Assembly (NCBI GenBank): GCA_012295275.1
Contig: CM022674.1
Coordinates: 10,802,675-10,866,674, forward strand
DNA: 64,000 bases
Direction of reading: 5' to 3'
Source: Chrysomallon squamiferum
Taxonomy: Eukaryota > Mollusca > Gastropoda > Neomphalida > Peltospiridae
Part shown: piece by piece, positions 24,720-39,279 of the stretch
Layout: each line of letters begins with the position of its first letter
Numbering within the stretch: position 1 is the stretch's first letter
Position numbers and translations under genes: made by a program
Notes under the pieces: generated by a model
Told to the model about the DNA's origin: nothing
Databases searched by the model: none
What the model saw: only the letters and a program-made list of their open reading frames with translations

Positions 24720-25680
24720 TATTTATTTAAAACTGTAATATTAAAAAAGAAAACAAACAACAGAAAATCATGGAAGATAAAGTACTTTAATGTTGCTGCC
24801 TGGCAAATAATGCCATTTTTTGCCAGTTAAAAATAATGTATAAATATATACATTTATAAACATATATAAAATAAACTACAAGAAATAAAAGAATACATAT
24901 CCTTTTCTTTCTGAAAAAATCACGTAGAAATTATCAAACTGAATCATTAACTTGATAAAATTTTAAAACAAAATTCTAAATTTTGAAATAACAATACAAA
25001 ATAGATCTGATATTAAAAACATATTATTTGTCTATAAAGAAATGAAGTAAATAAAAAACATCTGATATAATATATAAAAGTGGTCTTAGATATGTCTACA
25101 TAAAATGATTTCTGACTTTTCTGGCTTGTTAATGGTCTGTTAATGTTTAATGGGTAAATAATAAACTATTGGTATTTAAATTTCAAATTTAATTATCTTT
25201 ATAAAACAGAAAATACAAATTACATAGTGGAAAGAATAATACTTGATCAAACTCAGAATATCAGATATAAAAAAAAAGAGAAAAAAGAGCAACAAGTTGA
25301 TTTTGGATGCTATGGATATTATTACTTCTTGTTATTATAACAAAACTGAATACACACCTCCAGTTTAATTCAGAAACGTAGAGATCTATCAAGAAATTAA
25401 TTATTGTTGTATCTGTATGCAGCATTATGAAAATTATTGGTTTGGCAGGATATTCTAAATTTAAATGTTTTAGGTTATATAATAATTTATGATGAAATAA
25501 GTTATGTTAATTTGATCCCAGTTAATGATAGAGAAAAATGTTGTTAATTTGTATAATATTGTTATATATATACAATATACACCCACACCCACATCCACAC
25601 CCAGACCCACCCCACCCTAACACACACACACACACACACAGACCCATACAAACACACACACACACACACACAGACCCATA

Positions 25681-25720
<40 letters not shown>

Positions 25721-25726
25721 CCCATA

Positions 25727-25773
<47 letters not shown>

Positions 25774-28440
25774 CATACTTGTGCAGACACATACAGACAC
25801 TTGTGCAGACACATACAGACACGCATACAGACTAAACTGCAAAATGTGGTTAAATTATCATTTAAAATAAACTGTCGAAAATGATCACTGTTTTTTTTCC
25901 TATTCTAACTACTTTTCTGTGACTCTACATTAGACTACTGCAAACTTTATTATCATTTAATAATAACTGAATTTTTTTTTAATTTATTAAACAATAATTA
26001 AAATTAGTTATAATAATAAAAAATAACATATAAAGGGGTATATAAAAATCTTGGTGGGTTGTTAATATGCAGAAAAAAAAAAGAAAAAGAAAAATTCTCT
26101 ACAATCAAAGGGTATTTACAAGACCAATGAACTTGTTATAATAAAAAGGATGCAGACATGATTTGTAATAAATCTTGTTTCTGAGGTATATTCACATATA
26201 AATATGATAAATAATGTCATTTAGACTTCTATCAAAGAGTATATTCTTAACCAAATATTTTAATGATTGATAATAAAATAACAGACTGTAAAATAATATA
26301 AAAATGATCCTGACACAAAAACCTGAAATTTTTGAAAAATAATTTGATAATTGGTAACAAACTGAATTTATGTAATTCATTATTTTTCTGCATATTTTCT
26401 TTCAATAAGTATCAAAATATGGTGATGATAATAATAATAATAATAATACCAAATTTATAATGAATTAAAATCAAATACATGTTGAGGATCCATTACATGA
26501 AATTAAAAAAACAGAAAATCTGAAAACTTTTAAAAGCAACCAAAACAGTCAAAACTTGCAGTTTTCCATTAGGCTTAACATTCATGAATTTTATTTCATG
26601 AACAAAATTATTAAAAATAACACATAAAATGATCTGAAGACTATCTGTATAAACCATGTTTGAATTATATGTCATGTATTTATTTTGTGTTTAGATTTTG
26701 ATCACATTCTTATGTTTGTAAACCCCAAAAGGTCTGAAGTCTGAAACAGTTCCAGTCTGAAGAATATTAATGGACCCTCAACCTGCATAAAATTTCCTTC
26801 TATACAAACCAGAGTATTTAGAATAATTAAAATAAAGTAAATAATAATAATAATAAAAAAGTTATTCAGTACTGGCATGTACAAGATTTGTATATCTATT
26901 TACATCAGAATAAACATGATTGTTACTTTTAGTATTACATTTATGTACAGACACTGTAAATACAAATGTAAGCTATATGCTTTGTGTGTGTGTATGGGTG
27001 CATGCATGTGCATATGTATTTGTGTGTTATGTGTGTCTGTGTGTGTGTGTGTGTTATAAAAAAGTACAGTTTACAGCCACATTAACGTTGTATTCATATA
27101 TTTGTGTCTGTTCATATATAAAATTAACAATTAAAAGATAGTACAAAAAATATGATATGTACATAAACACAGGTATCCACAGATACACCACACCTGTGAT
27201 AAACTGATATTTTAATAAATATAATATTTATACAGGTAAATACAAAACATTAGCTTGCTATAACTTGAAAGTAAAACTTGGAATTAATATTAAAATGTAA
27301 TTCAATGCATTAACTATGTAAAAAGTACTGTTCATTCAAAAGAATAAAATAAAACTAACAAAGAAATTAATGCTGAATATGTAATTATCAATATGTAACC
27401 AACAAATAAAACTATGCACCAAACAAATTAAAAGAGTGGTTAAAGGGAGATAATAATAATCTTCATATTCTTTTTATTTCAGTAAAATGATTATTTCCTT
27501 GATGCAAAACAACTACAAATGTTACAACTGTAAAATATTACAACCTACAAAATAAACACATTATTGTGTATAGGAAAAATTTAAACCTTTTTTTAAAAAC
27601 AAAAAGAATTCATATTAATTGCTGGTTTTTATAAAATAAATATATGTAGTTTTTCTTTTTTGCAAATGATGTGTATAAATTTGCTTCCGTATAAAGTAAC
27701 ATTGAAAATGTTAAAAAAAGTTTTATTTTGAAATGTAGACAATAAATAATAGATACAAATTTTGTATCTGAATTATTAATGGACTGAAATTCAGAATATA
27801 GAAATGTATCTATGTCATTTGCCAAATGAAGCTAAATGGCCATTAATATACTTAACACACACAAATGTGTGACATTACTTGAAATATATGTTAAATTCAG
27901 ACTGATATAAATAAAACAATATATATATTTTTTTTCATTTTAAAATGAAAATAATTACTGAATTTTTAATCTGCTTTTTATCTGTATCTTACTGAATCAA
28001 TTAAAATGTATTAATCCAGAATCTGTTTTAATTAAATTAATCACTAATCTGATATAAAAACAAAGAAGGAAAATGATTAAAATATGTTTACATTTCACTC
28101 CATGCACCAAACATTTCTTCTTATTCTTTTGCTAAATATCTCCATAAAAACAAGGTTCTTGATTTAAAATTAATAAAATTATAATTAATAATGTATCTGC
28201 TTATTAATTTATAACTACACAGTTCAATTGAAATTATTAAGAAATAAAACTAATTGTTAAATAAATAATTTAAAAATTATTTGATAAATAATAATAACAG
28301 TATTATTTTTTTAACTGCACTTAAGCTAGAGTTTTCTAAACTCCTAGAAGATATTACACTGTTTTAGCAGTTTAGATAAATTAATGAAATGTCGATCAAA
28401 CAGCAAAATTAAAAATAAATTACTGAAATAAAATAGACAC
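24720..28440. other. AT-rich DNA; may include the 3' UTR of the 28-30 kb gene
   Basis: Apart from the CA minisatellite and a (TG) stretch near 26985-27055 I see no gene, RNA or structured element. Several TTTATT (AATAAA on -) sites could end the downstream 3' UTR. Confidence 0.35.
25575..25830 (+). repeat. (AC)n compound minisatellite
   Basis: Blocks of pure (AC)n separated by GACCCATACAAAC or TGCCCATACAAAC, then two copies of ACTTGTGCAGACACATACAG. Open frames through it are repeat artefacts on both strands. Confidence 0.95.
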
Positions 28441-28461
28441 ACAAAAAGTTAATATTCAGCA

Positions 28462-30257
28462 TTAAACTAAAGTAGACAGTTTTTCTTTTTCTCCTGACAG
28501 GGACCGATGTTTAATTTGGTCTGACGATTTACCACTTCCTGTTGTCTCCCAAGGGAGGTAACTCTCAGCTACGTGGTTGTAGATGTCATGGTTTGCTTTG
28601 ACAGGCACAGGTCCATTAGACCTGTTAGCCTGAGTACCACACGAGGCCCCTCTCAGCCTTAATTTCACCTCTGACACAGAAACATTTGGTTGCCATGACT
28701 GTGATGGAATGGCATGGAAACTATGACGATGAGAAGACTTAGGCTGCGACAAGCCTGAGGAGTGACCCTGACCTTGGAACAGTCTATAAATATCACTTGA
28801 TGTCGCAAACAGAGGCCTTCCTGACTTTAGTGACATTTCAGATGAAGCTCGAATCTGATTGGTCAGTTTTGGCGGTTCTGGAATTCGGTCAGAAAGATTT
28901 TGATTGTCAGTGTCACTGAATTTTCCTTTCACAGAATTAACATCGCAGTAATCCCATGAGTAACGATGTGATCGCCATGGTGATGAACCCACATTTGATG
29001 ATTTTGGTCTCATTCGCACCTGGGATGTGTCCACCCCATTTTCAAATGGGTTACCAGTGCGGGCAACAGAAGCATTTATGTTTGGCATTGAGGTCATGTG
29101 ACTTGGTCTTTGATGAATTTCTTCAGTAGACTGACTATCTTGAGGGAAAACCTTTGTGAGTTTTGTAATCGTGAACCATTCCTTAAAATTCCTCTTTTTC
29201 TAGTTTCAGAATCTATAGTATTACCAACAGAATAATTTGGGTCATTGTAAAAATTCCCATCAGAATGAGTTAAATCATTACAAGAAATGTTTCTGCCATT
29301 AGCCATTCTGTTATCCAAGAGTCTAGAAGACTCAGTATCCATGGCAACCTGTACCGGCTTTGCTCTGAAAACTCCTTCTCTAACATAGACTGGTCTAACA
29401 TTTCCAGAACAATTACTTCCCTCCTGGACACTGTTAAAACCCTGGTCATTGGAACATTTTGGGTTTGGAACACTTTTCCTCACATTGTTCCACTCCTGTT
29501 CAACATTTGCTGGTGTCAGTGTTTCCTCTTCCTCAATGGTTGTCAAGGCACGAAGTCTCTCTATCAAAGAGTTATCGTTCTTTTCAACTGGTTGCGGTTT
29601 CTTCTTGACAACCACATTAGGTTTGTTTCCAATGACCAGACGTCCATTTCCCTGAATTTGCTGTGATTTTGAGTTTGAGTTCATGCTTTGACTCACACCT
29701 CGTTTTAAACTCCCCTGACTAGATGAGCTCTCAGATGTCAGCAGTGATGACAAACTTGATGACAAAGGAGATGATAATGATGCTGTAGTGTTGGTGCGGC
29801 TGTCAGTGCCATAGCCTTCATCAACATTTACATCATAATCAGAACCCCGGCCCGACTGACATTCAGTTGATGTCAGTTCATAATTACCATGGTTACCGAA
29901 ATCCTGAGAATAAGACAATGAAGAGTTTTTGATGTTTTTCTGTCGTTCGAAGGCTAGAAAACTGTTTTTGATGCTTTCTTCATTTTTCCTTTCTTCTTCT
30001 GTGGTCATCATAATCATACTAGCACCAGATGAGCTGCTTTTGTCACTTCCTGAGTCAATGAGTAAATCAAGAGGATCGTACCTATCCCACAATTCTTCAA
30101 CTACTTCTGGCGTGATGTGTTTCAATGGAGGTGAAAACAAAGAATTCTTGTTAATGTTAAAACCATAAAACCCGTCAGAGGTTTCTTTTTTCCAGATCCG
30201 ATCGTGTTTAGTCACATTTAAACGAGTAAGAGGCTGCTGCTGAGGTGACAGCTGCAT
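28462..30257 (-). CDS. Unrecognised Ser/Asn-rich protein, one large exon with apparent single-base frame break
   Basis: Two overlapping frames, 30257 to 29094 and about 29210 to 28462, have the same composition and together span 1796 nt, one short of a multiple of three. Near the TTTT run at 29147-29150 (- strand) the first frame leaves sensible sequence (NSQRF) and the second picks up PQDSQSTEEIHQRPSHMTSM; one lost base explains it, giving about 598 residues. The start MQLSPQQQPL is preceded by an in-frame TGA and by a plausible acceptor ATCTTTAG ending at 30290. The only non-repetitive, structured-looking stretch is residues 51-70 (EVVEELWDRYDPLDLLIDSG); the rest is polar, Ser/Asn-rich and likely disordered. 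DEGYGTDS lies at 146-153. The C-terminus is LSTLV, a class I PDZ-ligand pattern. I do not recognise the family and assign no function. It may be the last coding exon of a gene whose promoter is far upstream at higher coordinates. Confidence 0.7.
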
Positions 30258-30796
30258 AATTATCTCCCCTGACAGTCACTCTCTTCTCACTAAAGATAGT
30301 TTTATCAAACTGCATGGATTCCATTGGTTTTAATAAGTGAATCACTCACATTTTATTATAACAATCTGAATATTAATTAAACTATTTTTTCTAAGAAATA
30401 AATGTTTTTTTATGATTGATTAAGCATAAAAAGTTTCCCAGCACAGAATATGTAGATACAGAATAAAAAGAATATTGTATATCCTTATTGTTTTTCAGTA
30501 CTATTCTCAAAGCTTAGCAGTCTTTGCTTTTTCCTTCCAGTTCACAAAAGAATACTGATCACTGTTAAAATGTTTATCTAACACAGTCTCCTAATTCCAC
30601 ATCTCTCTATGTAACCATGTTGATTCAAATATGTCTAGTGTGAAACTTTTACATTTTCATCATCTGAAAAACAGAAATAGCAAATAATGGTGAGTTTGAA
30701 ATAAACCTTTTTTCAGTTAATAGTTGTAGAATATTTGTATAAAATATTTCAGTGGATTTTAAAATTAACTGCTGTTATGTTTTGTTTTGGTTTTTT

Positions 30797-31690
30797 GTTG
30801 AGAAAGAAGGAAAATAGATAGATAGATAAATAGAGAGAAAGAGAAAGAATGAGAGACAGAAAAACAGACAAATAACTTTTGGTGAAAATTATGTACTACA
30901 AATATATTCTAAATTAATTTTATAACAACAGAATAAAAAGAAACAAGAAAAATGAAAAAAACAAACAAAACATAATAGGATTAAAATGAAGAAAATGCCA
31001 CAAAATATAAATAAAAATACAGAGAGAGAAATAAATAAATAATGAAAAAAAGGAAGAAAGAAAGAAATAAAGATAAAATAAAGGCAGGAAAGAAATGAAA
31101 TAATCAGAAAATGAAGATGAAAACTGTGTTTGCAACAATGAACAACTGCATCCTATCAAACTTTAATAACTACAGCAGCAACACCGTGGACATCAATGAA
31201 CAACGTTAACTGTACTGACACAAGACACACTCCAACGTTGAGACAGTCTGCAGACTAAATTAACTGTCAGAAGATTTAATTGACTGACGGGCAATGTTGT
31301 TGCAGCAGAGATGATGTTGAGACGATGTACTCGATGTGTAAGTAGCAGCATGTAAAGGAGTAACAGACCTGCTGTGTTAAATTGATTAACAGTTAACAGC
31401 ATCTGTACTCTGATTAACAGTTAGTAACATGTTCCTGTTTGTAATTACTGGCCAGAAATTTCAGAATGGACAGAGTGAGAGTGAGAAAGAGAGAAAGAGA
31501 TATAGATAGTGAGATAAAAGAAATAGAGAGAAAGTGAGAGATTACAGAGATAGAATGCGAGAGATAGACTGAACCTGAGTGAAATAAAGAGGGAGAGACA
31601 GAAATATACAGAGAGAGAGAGAGAGAGGGAGAGAGAGAGAGAGAGGCAGTGAAGGGACAGAAAAAGAAAGGATATAATAATAAGAAGAAG
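30797..31690 (+). repeat. Two purine-rich (GA) low-complexity blocks
   Basis: 30815-31110 and 31460-31690 are almost all A and G on +, with (GA)n at 31608-31645. Such polypurine tracts can form triplex DNA. Frames across them are artefacts. Confidence 0.8.
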
Positions 31691-31955
31691 AAAAACAAAA
31701 CAAAAAATATGTTTGTAATAAATGGGTTTATAAAATGTATTAAAATAAAATATATATATATATATATTATGTCTGTGTAAATTTTATTAAGCGTAAACAT
31801 GTAAACATTATGTTCAAAATATTGCAAATAGATAGCTTTTTCAACACCAAGTTATTAACTCTCTTTTCCTTTCTTTATGAAACATCCAAACACATTTTTC
31901 TGTTTCATATATCAAACAGGAAATGTTAAAAAAACTTCGACACCACCACCACTAC

Positions 31956-31956
31956 C

Positions 31957-32034
<78 letters not shown>
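31956..32034 (+). repeat. (AAC)n microsatellite
   Basis: About 26 nearly pure AAC repeats. Confidence 0.97.
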
Positions 32035-32609
32035 AATGAATGAATGAATAAAAAGGTAAATAGAAAGAAAAGGTTTTAATATTCACTAATTATCAGGTTA
32101 CCCTAAAACCACATTATTCCATTCAGCCATTTTTTATTTCATTTTTTTTTTTTTTAGCATAAAACATCTTTTAACAGAAACCTTTAAAAAAACAAAAATG
32201 AGGTTCTCAAATATCTAACACATTTGTAAAAATCTATTTTACGTCTCTAGTGTATTCAGTTGCCACTTTTTTCAGTGATAGTGTGATTTAAAGATTAAAA
32301 AGTGTATGTTTTCATGACAAGAAGATAAATCATCCGAAACTAACAAAATGTATAGCTTTACCTGTCTGCAGAAAGATATGACAACAGGATGTGGTGTATG
32401 GGGGGCATATACTCAGTTATCCCCTTCCCCTGTTTTTCAAACATGCTTTTTTCTTTATTTTATCTTGAACATTATTCCAAAGCAGTGATATCACCCCAGC
32501 TTTTTGAATCTGTGGATCAGACCCTTGGTAAGAAGAAGCAGACATGAAGGTTTACAAGATGAGACAGTTTATCAGCTGGTTAAGTCATTACCAAAACCCA
32601 GCTCACCTT

Positions 32610-33125
32610 TCTCTACACATGTACCTCATTTAACCACGGCTGATGAGAAAACAGCAGACCACAGTTATACATTCACTGTCTGTTTGTTGTTTGTTTGTTT
32701 GTTTATTAATTTATTTATTTATTTCATTAATATTAATTATAAAAATATTATAAAATATTTCTTGATACATGTAAGTCATTTAACTACCAGAAGATGAGAA
32801 AACAGTAGTTTAATTTATTTATTTATATAATATTAATTATAAAAATATTACATAACATTTCTCAATTTATGTAAATAATTTAACTATAACATGAGAAAAT
32901 AGTGCCTAACATTCCTGTAAAGTTATATATTGACTACCTATTTATTTATCTATTATTTATTTATTTATTATAAAAACATTTCTCTATATATGTCATTTAA
33001 GTATCAGATGATGAAAACATAGTTTGAAATAAAAATTTCAAACATTTCTATAGTTATTTACTTAGTGTCTGCTTATTTAGTTAATTATTTACTTAGTTAT
33101 TTAGTTAGTTATTTAGTTAGTCATA
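32610..33125 (+). repeat. Degenerate ~110-bp tandem repeat
   Basis: Four diverged units share TACATGTAAGTCATTTAAC, GATGAGAAAACAG and a TTATTTATTTA tract. The first unit lies in an open frame starting at 32504 that I do not trust as coding. Confidence 0.5.
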
Positions 33126-33760
33126 CTGTTTGTGTATGGGCTTGTTTAGTTACTTTCATACAGACTCTTATTTCACCTACTTTTTAAACTACTCAGTTGT
33201 TTTACTTTCTTATACAAAGAAAAAAAAAAAAGAAAAAAAAAATAATAAAATTAAAACGTCTTTGAAAACAGAGTATAGAACATACACATGCACATACCTA
33301 AACACACACACACAACACAAACACACACACACACACACACACATTTTAATTATTTATTATTATAGACAAAATTATGCTGTATTTAAGAAATATATTCAGT
33401 CACATGATTATTGTAATATACATTTATTTACTAAAAATGATACAAATTAATATGAAAACCAAAACATCACACTATTATTAAGTCTACAGAACAGTCTATA
33501 CCTAATTACTTATTTACTATGAGAAAATGTTACACTTAACATTCTTTATTCGTTACTGGAGTCAATTACTTCACATTAATTTCTACGTCTTCATCAAACA
33601 CATTAATAAAACTTCATAGTTAGAAAGTTTCTGTCACAGTTTGATTTAGCTATTTATTTTTTTATACAAAATAATGATAATAAAAATCTTTCTTTGTACA
33701 GTAAGTTATATACATCATTTAATTAAAATTTATTTATTACCAGCCAGTACCATTATATGG

Positions 33761-33762
33761 TT

Positions 33763-33827
<65 letters not shown>

Positions 33828-33850
33828 ATATATATATATATATATATATG
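33761..33850 (+). repeat. (AT)n/(ATGT)n microsatellite
   Basis: Alternating TATA and TATG blocks. Confidence 0.95.
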
Positions 33851-35199
33851 TTATAGAGAAATTTGTTTAGATTTATATGAATTAATAACTAATAAGATTT
33901 AATATATTTAATACAAAATGCTACTTCAATTTGGATCCTAAAATAAAATAAATTAAAATAAATTGAATAAATAAATCTTTTAAATAAAATATAAAATAAA
34001 GAAATAAAGAAACAAAGAAACAAATGATATTAAAATAAAAACAATTTATTAAAATTAAATTAAAATAAGTAAATAAAAAGGAAACTCATGAAATAGTACA
34101 AAACAAAAAATTCTAAAACATTTTTCAAATTCACACATTCAGACTGACTCTCTTTCTGCTCTTTAACAACTGTAACAGAGCTTCTAAAAATAACAATACA
34201 TTTTACCTGCAATTAAAGGTGTTCTGTGTCCACTTTGAAAATTTGCAAAGTGCATATTTACCTGGGCTTAAAGGTGATGTACACTCAAAACTGTGAGTTT
34301 GCAGAGAAAGAGAGACAAAATAAAACTAAAAATTCGAGGGTCCAGTCTCCTCTCTCACTGTGGCCATTAAACACAATACAAAGTTTATCAGTGAAAGTCT
34401 ACTGAAATAGCTGATACAACCCTGCTAAGCTGCGTATTTCACTTACAGGTTTTATGTGGGCTGTGTGAGAAATTTGTAGGGGGACATGTGTGAATGTATG
34501 TGTGTGTGTGTGTGATTGTGTGTTTAGTTTTGTACTCAAGTATATTTATATCTGCTGCATGTTTATAAGTGTTTGTGCGTGAATATATGACTGTGGTGTG
34601 TTTATATAGGTATGTAGTTATATAAATGCAAATAAGAATATTTATTTAGCACTCTTTTGAGTTCTCACATCATTAAAAGATTAATATGTACAGGTTCCTA
34701 AAAATAATTAAAAATATTTTATATAGACAGATATATAGATATATAGATAGATATAAAATTAATAATGCATCATTTAGATTGAACCCAGCTACACAGGGTA
34801 AAATCAACTCTGGTTGTAGCAAACTAACCCAAACAACTTGAAATGAGAAAACAATTAAAATGTTGTTTGTGTCTGTACTTTACTACACACTTGCACTATC
34901 TTTCTACATCTGATTCCACATAACAGTACTGTTGTTACTTTATCACTACAGCAGCCACATCGCTGTCTGACATCACAAACCAGTCGTTGTGTTCAAACAA
35001 AACAACATCACTGTCTCACTCCAGAGACAAAAACAGTGAAAGTTAGAAACAAATAAACTTCATTTTAGCTGTGCAGCTTTCATCTGTATCCATCAGACCA
35101 AACATGTCACATGAAGAGAAAACTCTTCAGTTCATTATGAAAAAATCTTACAACTCAAAGAAGAGTTTTATAGAAAAGCAATACAGGAAAACTTTTTAA

Positions 35200-35795
35200 T
35201 ATTATAATATTTATTAATTAAAAACACAACTAAATGTTAGTAATATTAGTAACAATATTAATTAACTAAAACACAATTATATGTTAGTAATATTAGTAAC
35301 AACAGTATTTATTAACTAAAAACACAACTATATGTTAGTAATATTAGTAACAACAATATGTATTAACTAAAAACACAACTATATGTTAGTAATATTAGTA
35401 ACAATATTTATTAACTAAAAACACAACCATATGTTAGTAATATTAGTAACAATATGTATTAACTAAAAATACAACTATATGTTAGTAATATTAGTAACAA
35501 CAGTATTTATTAACTTATATGTTAGTAATATTAGTAACAATATTTATTAACTAAAAACACAACCATATGTTAGTAATATTAGTAACAATATGTATTAACT
35601 AAAAATACAACTATATGTTAGTAATATTAGTAACAACAGTATTTATTAACTAAAAACACAACTATATGTTAGTAATATTAGTAACAACAATATTAATTAA
35701 CTAAAAACACAACTATATGTTAGTAATATTAGTAACAACAATATTAATTAACTAAAAACACAACTATATGTTAGTAATATTAGTAACAACAACAT
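35200..35795 (+). repeat. 51/48-bp minisatellite
   Basis: About 11-12 units with TAACTAAAAACACAACTATA then TGTTAGTAATATTAGTAACA. Length variants differ by presence or absence of one AAC triplet; one unit is truncated near 35510. High identity indicates recent expansion. Confidence 0.93.
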
Positions 35796-36425
35796 CACCA
35801 AAATATTTAGGTGTTGGGTGACAGAGCTAAAACGTGATACTAAAACTATGAGGAGAGGATCAACAAGGAGAAATATTTACAATCTCTTAAACTATGTAAT
35901 ATGTTGACAGTCAGGCACAACAGCAATCTGGCTGTGATTAAACAAACACACAGAATAAAACCTGTGAATATAATTTGACATGTTTCCAACCCTGCTAAAA
36001 ACAGAATCTCTACATCGAGGACAAAGAAAGACTTAGCAGAAAACAACAGGTGTTTATAAAAAGAATATCTTCTGGAATGGATGAATGTGTTTATGTATGC
36101 CTAAGTAAACTTCAACATTATGCTGGTTAATATTATATTATGGTTTTGATTACCATTTTTTTTATTATTATCTAAAATTGATAAAACATTTTTAGTATTA
36201 AACATCATTTATGGTAATTAATATTATAACTAAGGTTTTGATGATTATTCATTTATGATTTTGGTATTCAAAGAGAATACCTTTTTCTAACTTTTTCATT
36301 GGATATTCATAATGATTATCTCTGCAAAAGATTTTTTTATAAGCATCTTTTCATAAAGACAAAAGAATGTAAACTTGTTTTATATAAAAGGCAAGACATG
36401 GGAGCACTGTCTGTATTGGGAAAAA

Positions 36426-36511
36426 CAATCAAAGAGTCTTCCTAAGAAGAATTGATCCTTTGGACAATCAAAGAGTCTTCCTAAGAAGAACTGATCCTTT
36501 GGACAGTCCTA
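36426..36511 (+). repeat. 43-bp tandem duplication
   Basis: Two copies of CAATCAAAGAGTCTTCCTAA followed by GAAGAAYTGATCCTTTGGA, one mismatch apart. Confidence 0.9.
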
Positions 36512-37079
36512 CATAGAAGTTCTGTGTTACTTTATTATAACAGTTCTGTTTTTTCTCAGGTGTTACAAAGTGTTTCTATTTGTTCTCATTAGACTGTCTA
36601 AAATAATTTCTATAAGCAGAATTTAGATTTTGTTAAATAATGCTTGTAAAAAAATTGTATGTATTTATAATAATAAAAATAATTTTAATAACAATAGAAA
36701 GAGAAAGAAATAAAAGAAAATGAAGATAAACGATCAAAACAACAACATTAAAGTTAAAGCACTTTTTATTATTACTGTTATAGTACACAAAAATGTCACT
36801 TTGCAGAAAAATATTTGAAATTTGGTTTGGCCTAAAAGTCAATATATGTAGATACTTACAGGTAAGATTATAAAAACTTTCAAAGTGGTATGATACAGGT
36901 AAAGGTAAATAGAGATAGATAACTGGATCGTACTGTGTTCATACAGGCATGTTCACCTGTCACCTGGGGCAAAGAGAACAGGTGAGTAAACGAGAAGTTT
37001 GTCAGCTTCAAAGAAATCAATCAACTTGCATCTTACACTGACAACTGATTGATGACTCCATATTATGTCATATCCCTCC

Positions 37080-37080
37080 A

Positions 37081-37129
<49 letters not shown>

Positions 37130-37670
37130 AGCAAATATGTATAACATAAACACACATATGCACATACACATATATAACACACACACAATATACATATGCA
37201 TACAGTACAAATATGTATAACATAACACACATATATACACATACACATATATACACATATACAAACACACACACACAAATAATATACATATGCATACTAT
37301 ACATATACACAATATACATACAGTATATATACACACATACATACAATATATATATACACAATATATATATATATATATACAATACACACATATAATATAT
37401 ATATATATATAAACAACACACACACAAAAATATATATATATATAGACAACACATATATATATATACAATATATATATATACATACAATACATTCACACAA
37501 TATATATATATACAGTTCACACACACATACATATATATATATATCTACAATACACATACACACAATATATATATATATACAATACACATATATATATATA
37601 TATATATATCTACAATACACATACACACACATATATAATAACCATACATGCATGCACACACACACACACA
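37080..37670 (+). repeat. Long (AC)/(AT) compound low-complexity tract
   Basis: Pure (AC)n at 37081-37128, then about 500 bp of ATAC/ATAT/ACAC permutations. Several long open frames arise here on the - strand purely from this composition. Confidence 0.95.
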
Positions 37671-38346
37671 CCTTCACACATGCAACCACACATATATAGA
37701 CATAATATGTATTGTCTGATTATGCATGTGTATGTCTAAGTATTTGTGAGTGTGATATCATGAATATGAATGTATGTATGCGTGTATGTATGTATGTATG
37801 CATATATGTGTTTTTTTGTACATACAATGATATATATATATATGCATAAATAAACACAATGTGGTGCATTTTTCTGTGTATATATATTTGTAATATTTGT
37901 ACATTGTGTATGTGTAATAAATGAATACAAGAGATTGTACAAAACGTCTGTTTTATCTCACACAGACTGGACTGTTCTGTGATGACTTTCACTGATTTAA
38001 CTTTTTCTGTTCTTTCTGGACAAAGTTCTGCAGTGACAACCTAGCCAAGCAGACACAGAGACCAGTCGGTTAGACTTTCTCTCTTTTCTTTGATTAACTG
38101 GGACGTGAATAAAAGAGAAGTCAGTGTTAGATGAAGTAAAAGTGGAAGGAAAGAAAAAAGAAAGGAAGAATAATTTAACTAAATATATTTTTATCTGTTC
38201 AACTAACGATATATTTTTAAAATATTAGGGTACAGATATATGCTATTTAATTAAGGATTGTGCTTCTTTCAGTGAAAATATTATGAACAGTCAGCTGGGG
38301 TTTTGCCATTCCATCCAGTTCTGCAGAATATGTTTATTTTAAAAGA

Positions 38347-38375
38347 TATTTTTTTTTTTTTTTTTTTTTTTTTTA
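38347..38375 (+). repeat. Poly-T tract
   Basis: About 27 consecutive T, flanked by unique sequence. Could be the poly-A tail of a - strand retrocopy, but no target-site duplication or body was recognised. Confidence 0.85.
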
Positions 38376-39240
38376 ATCTGCCAGATGGTTTATTTATTAT
38401 TTAGATATCGTTCTATCTCTCTGCACATGCACAATAACACTTTTATTTCATGTCTGTGTCTGCACATGTGTGAATTTATACATGTCAGTGTGTTTGTGCA
38501 TTCATAAATACATTTACACTTTTTCTCCATTACTGTAAAATAACATGAAATAAAAACGGTATACTTGCAATATGTTTGGATTAGATATTTCAAACTAACT
38601 TAGAGACGTGATAAAAAGCCAGCTAGTTATTTTTGTTATTCATAAACAAGATATAGTTTATATTAGCTCACACTATCAGTATAAACCAGCCCTGGAGCTT
38701 TTAGTCAGAATGGGAAATCAGGTTTACCTTAATGTGTAAGTCAGCAAGCTTCAGGCTAAAGCTCCAACTGTAAGCTGAATTTCTTAAGACAACAAAGGAA
38801 ATGAAAAAAGAAAAGAAAAAAGAAAGAAAAAGAAAAAACAAGTTGAAGGAGAAAGAAGTATTGTTTAGGTGTAAGATTAAGCTGTGGAATGTTTTAAACA
38901 ATTTGACAAGTCCACCAAAAAGAAGGCAAAACCATGTTTGTTTAACAAGACTACACATCACATGATCACTGGCTGTCAGAGTTATCTGTACCTGACAAAC
39001 ATATGCTGAGAAATATTGGCTTAGAAATAAGATCTTAGAGAAAAAAAAAAATATGAGAACATATTTCGGTGAAATAATGTCTTAGAAATCTTCCCTGAGA
39101 ATGCCTAAAAATGTGAAACTTAGTGGTGAAAATTACATCAGAAAATACTGACTTGAAAATGTTACAAATGATGATGGTTGAGAAATATTACATTATCTCA
39201 CAATTAAGATACTTTATCTTCAAAATATCACACATACAGA

Positions 39241-39279
<39 letters not shown>

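Noticed and set aside
25522-25870. Cys/Val- and His/Thr-rich open frames on both strands
   Set aside because: (AC)n/(GT)n artefacts.
32504-32797. 97-codon + strand frame
   Set aside because: Runs into a degenerate tandem repeat and low-complexity tail; no homology.
36953-37689. Long overlapping open frames rich in Cys, Val, Ile and Tyr
   Set aside because: Pure products of AC/AT dinucleotide repeats read in several frames.
38728-38767. 40-nt - strand exon (WSFSLKLADLHIK between CAG and GTAAAC)
   Set aside because: Weak acceptor and no compatible phase with neighbouring candidate exons; likely chance.
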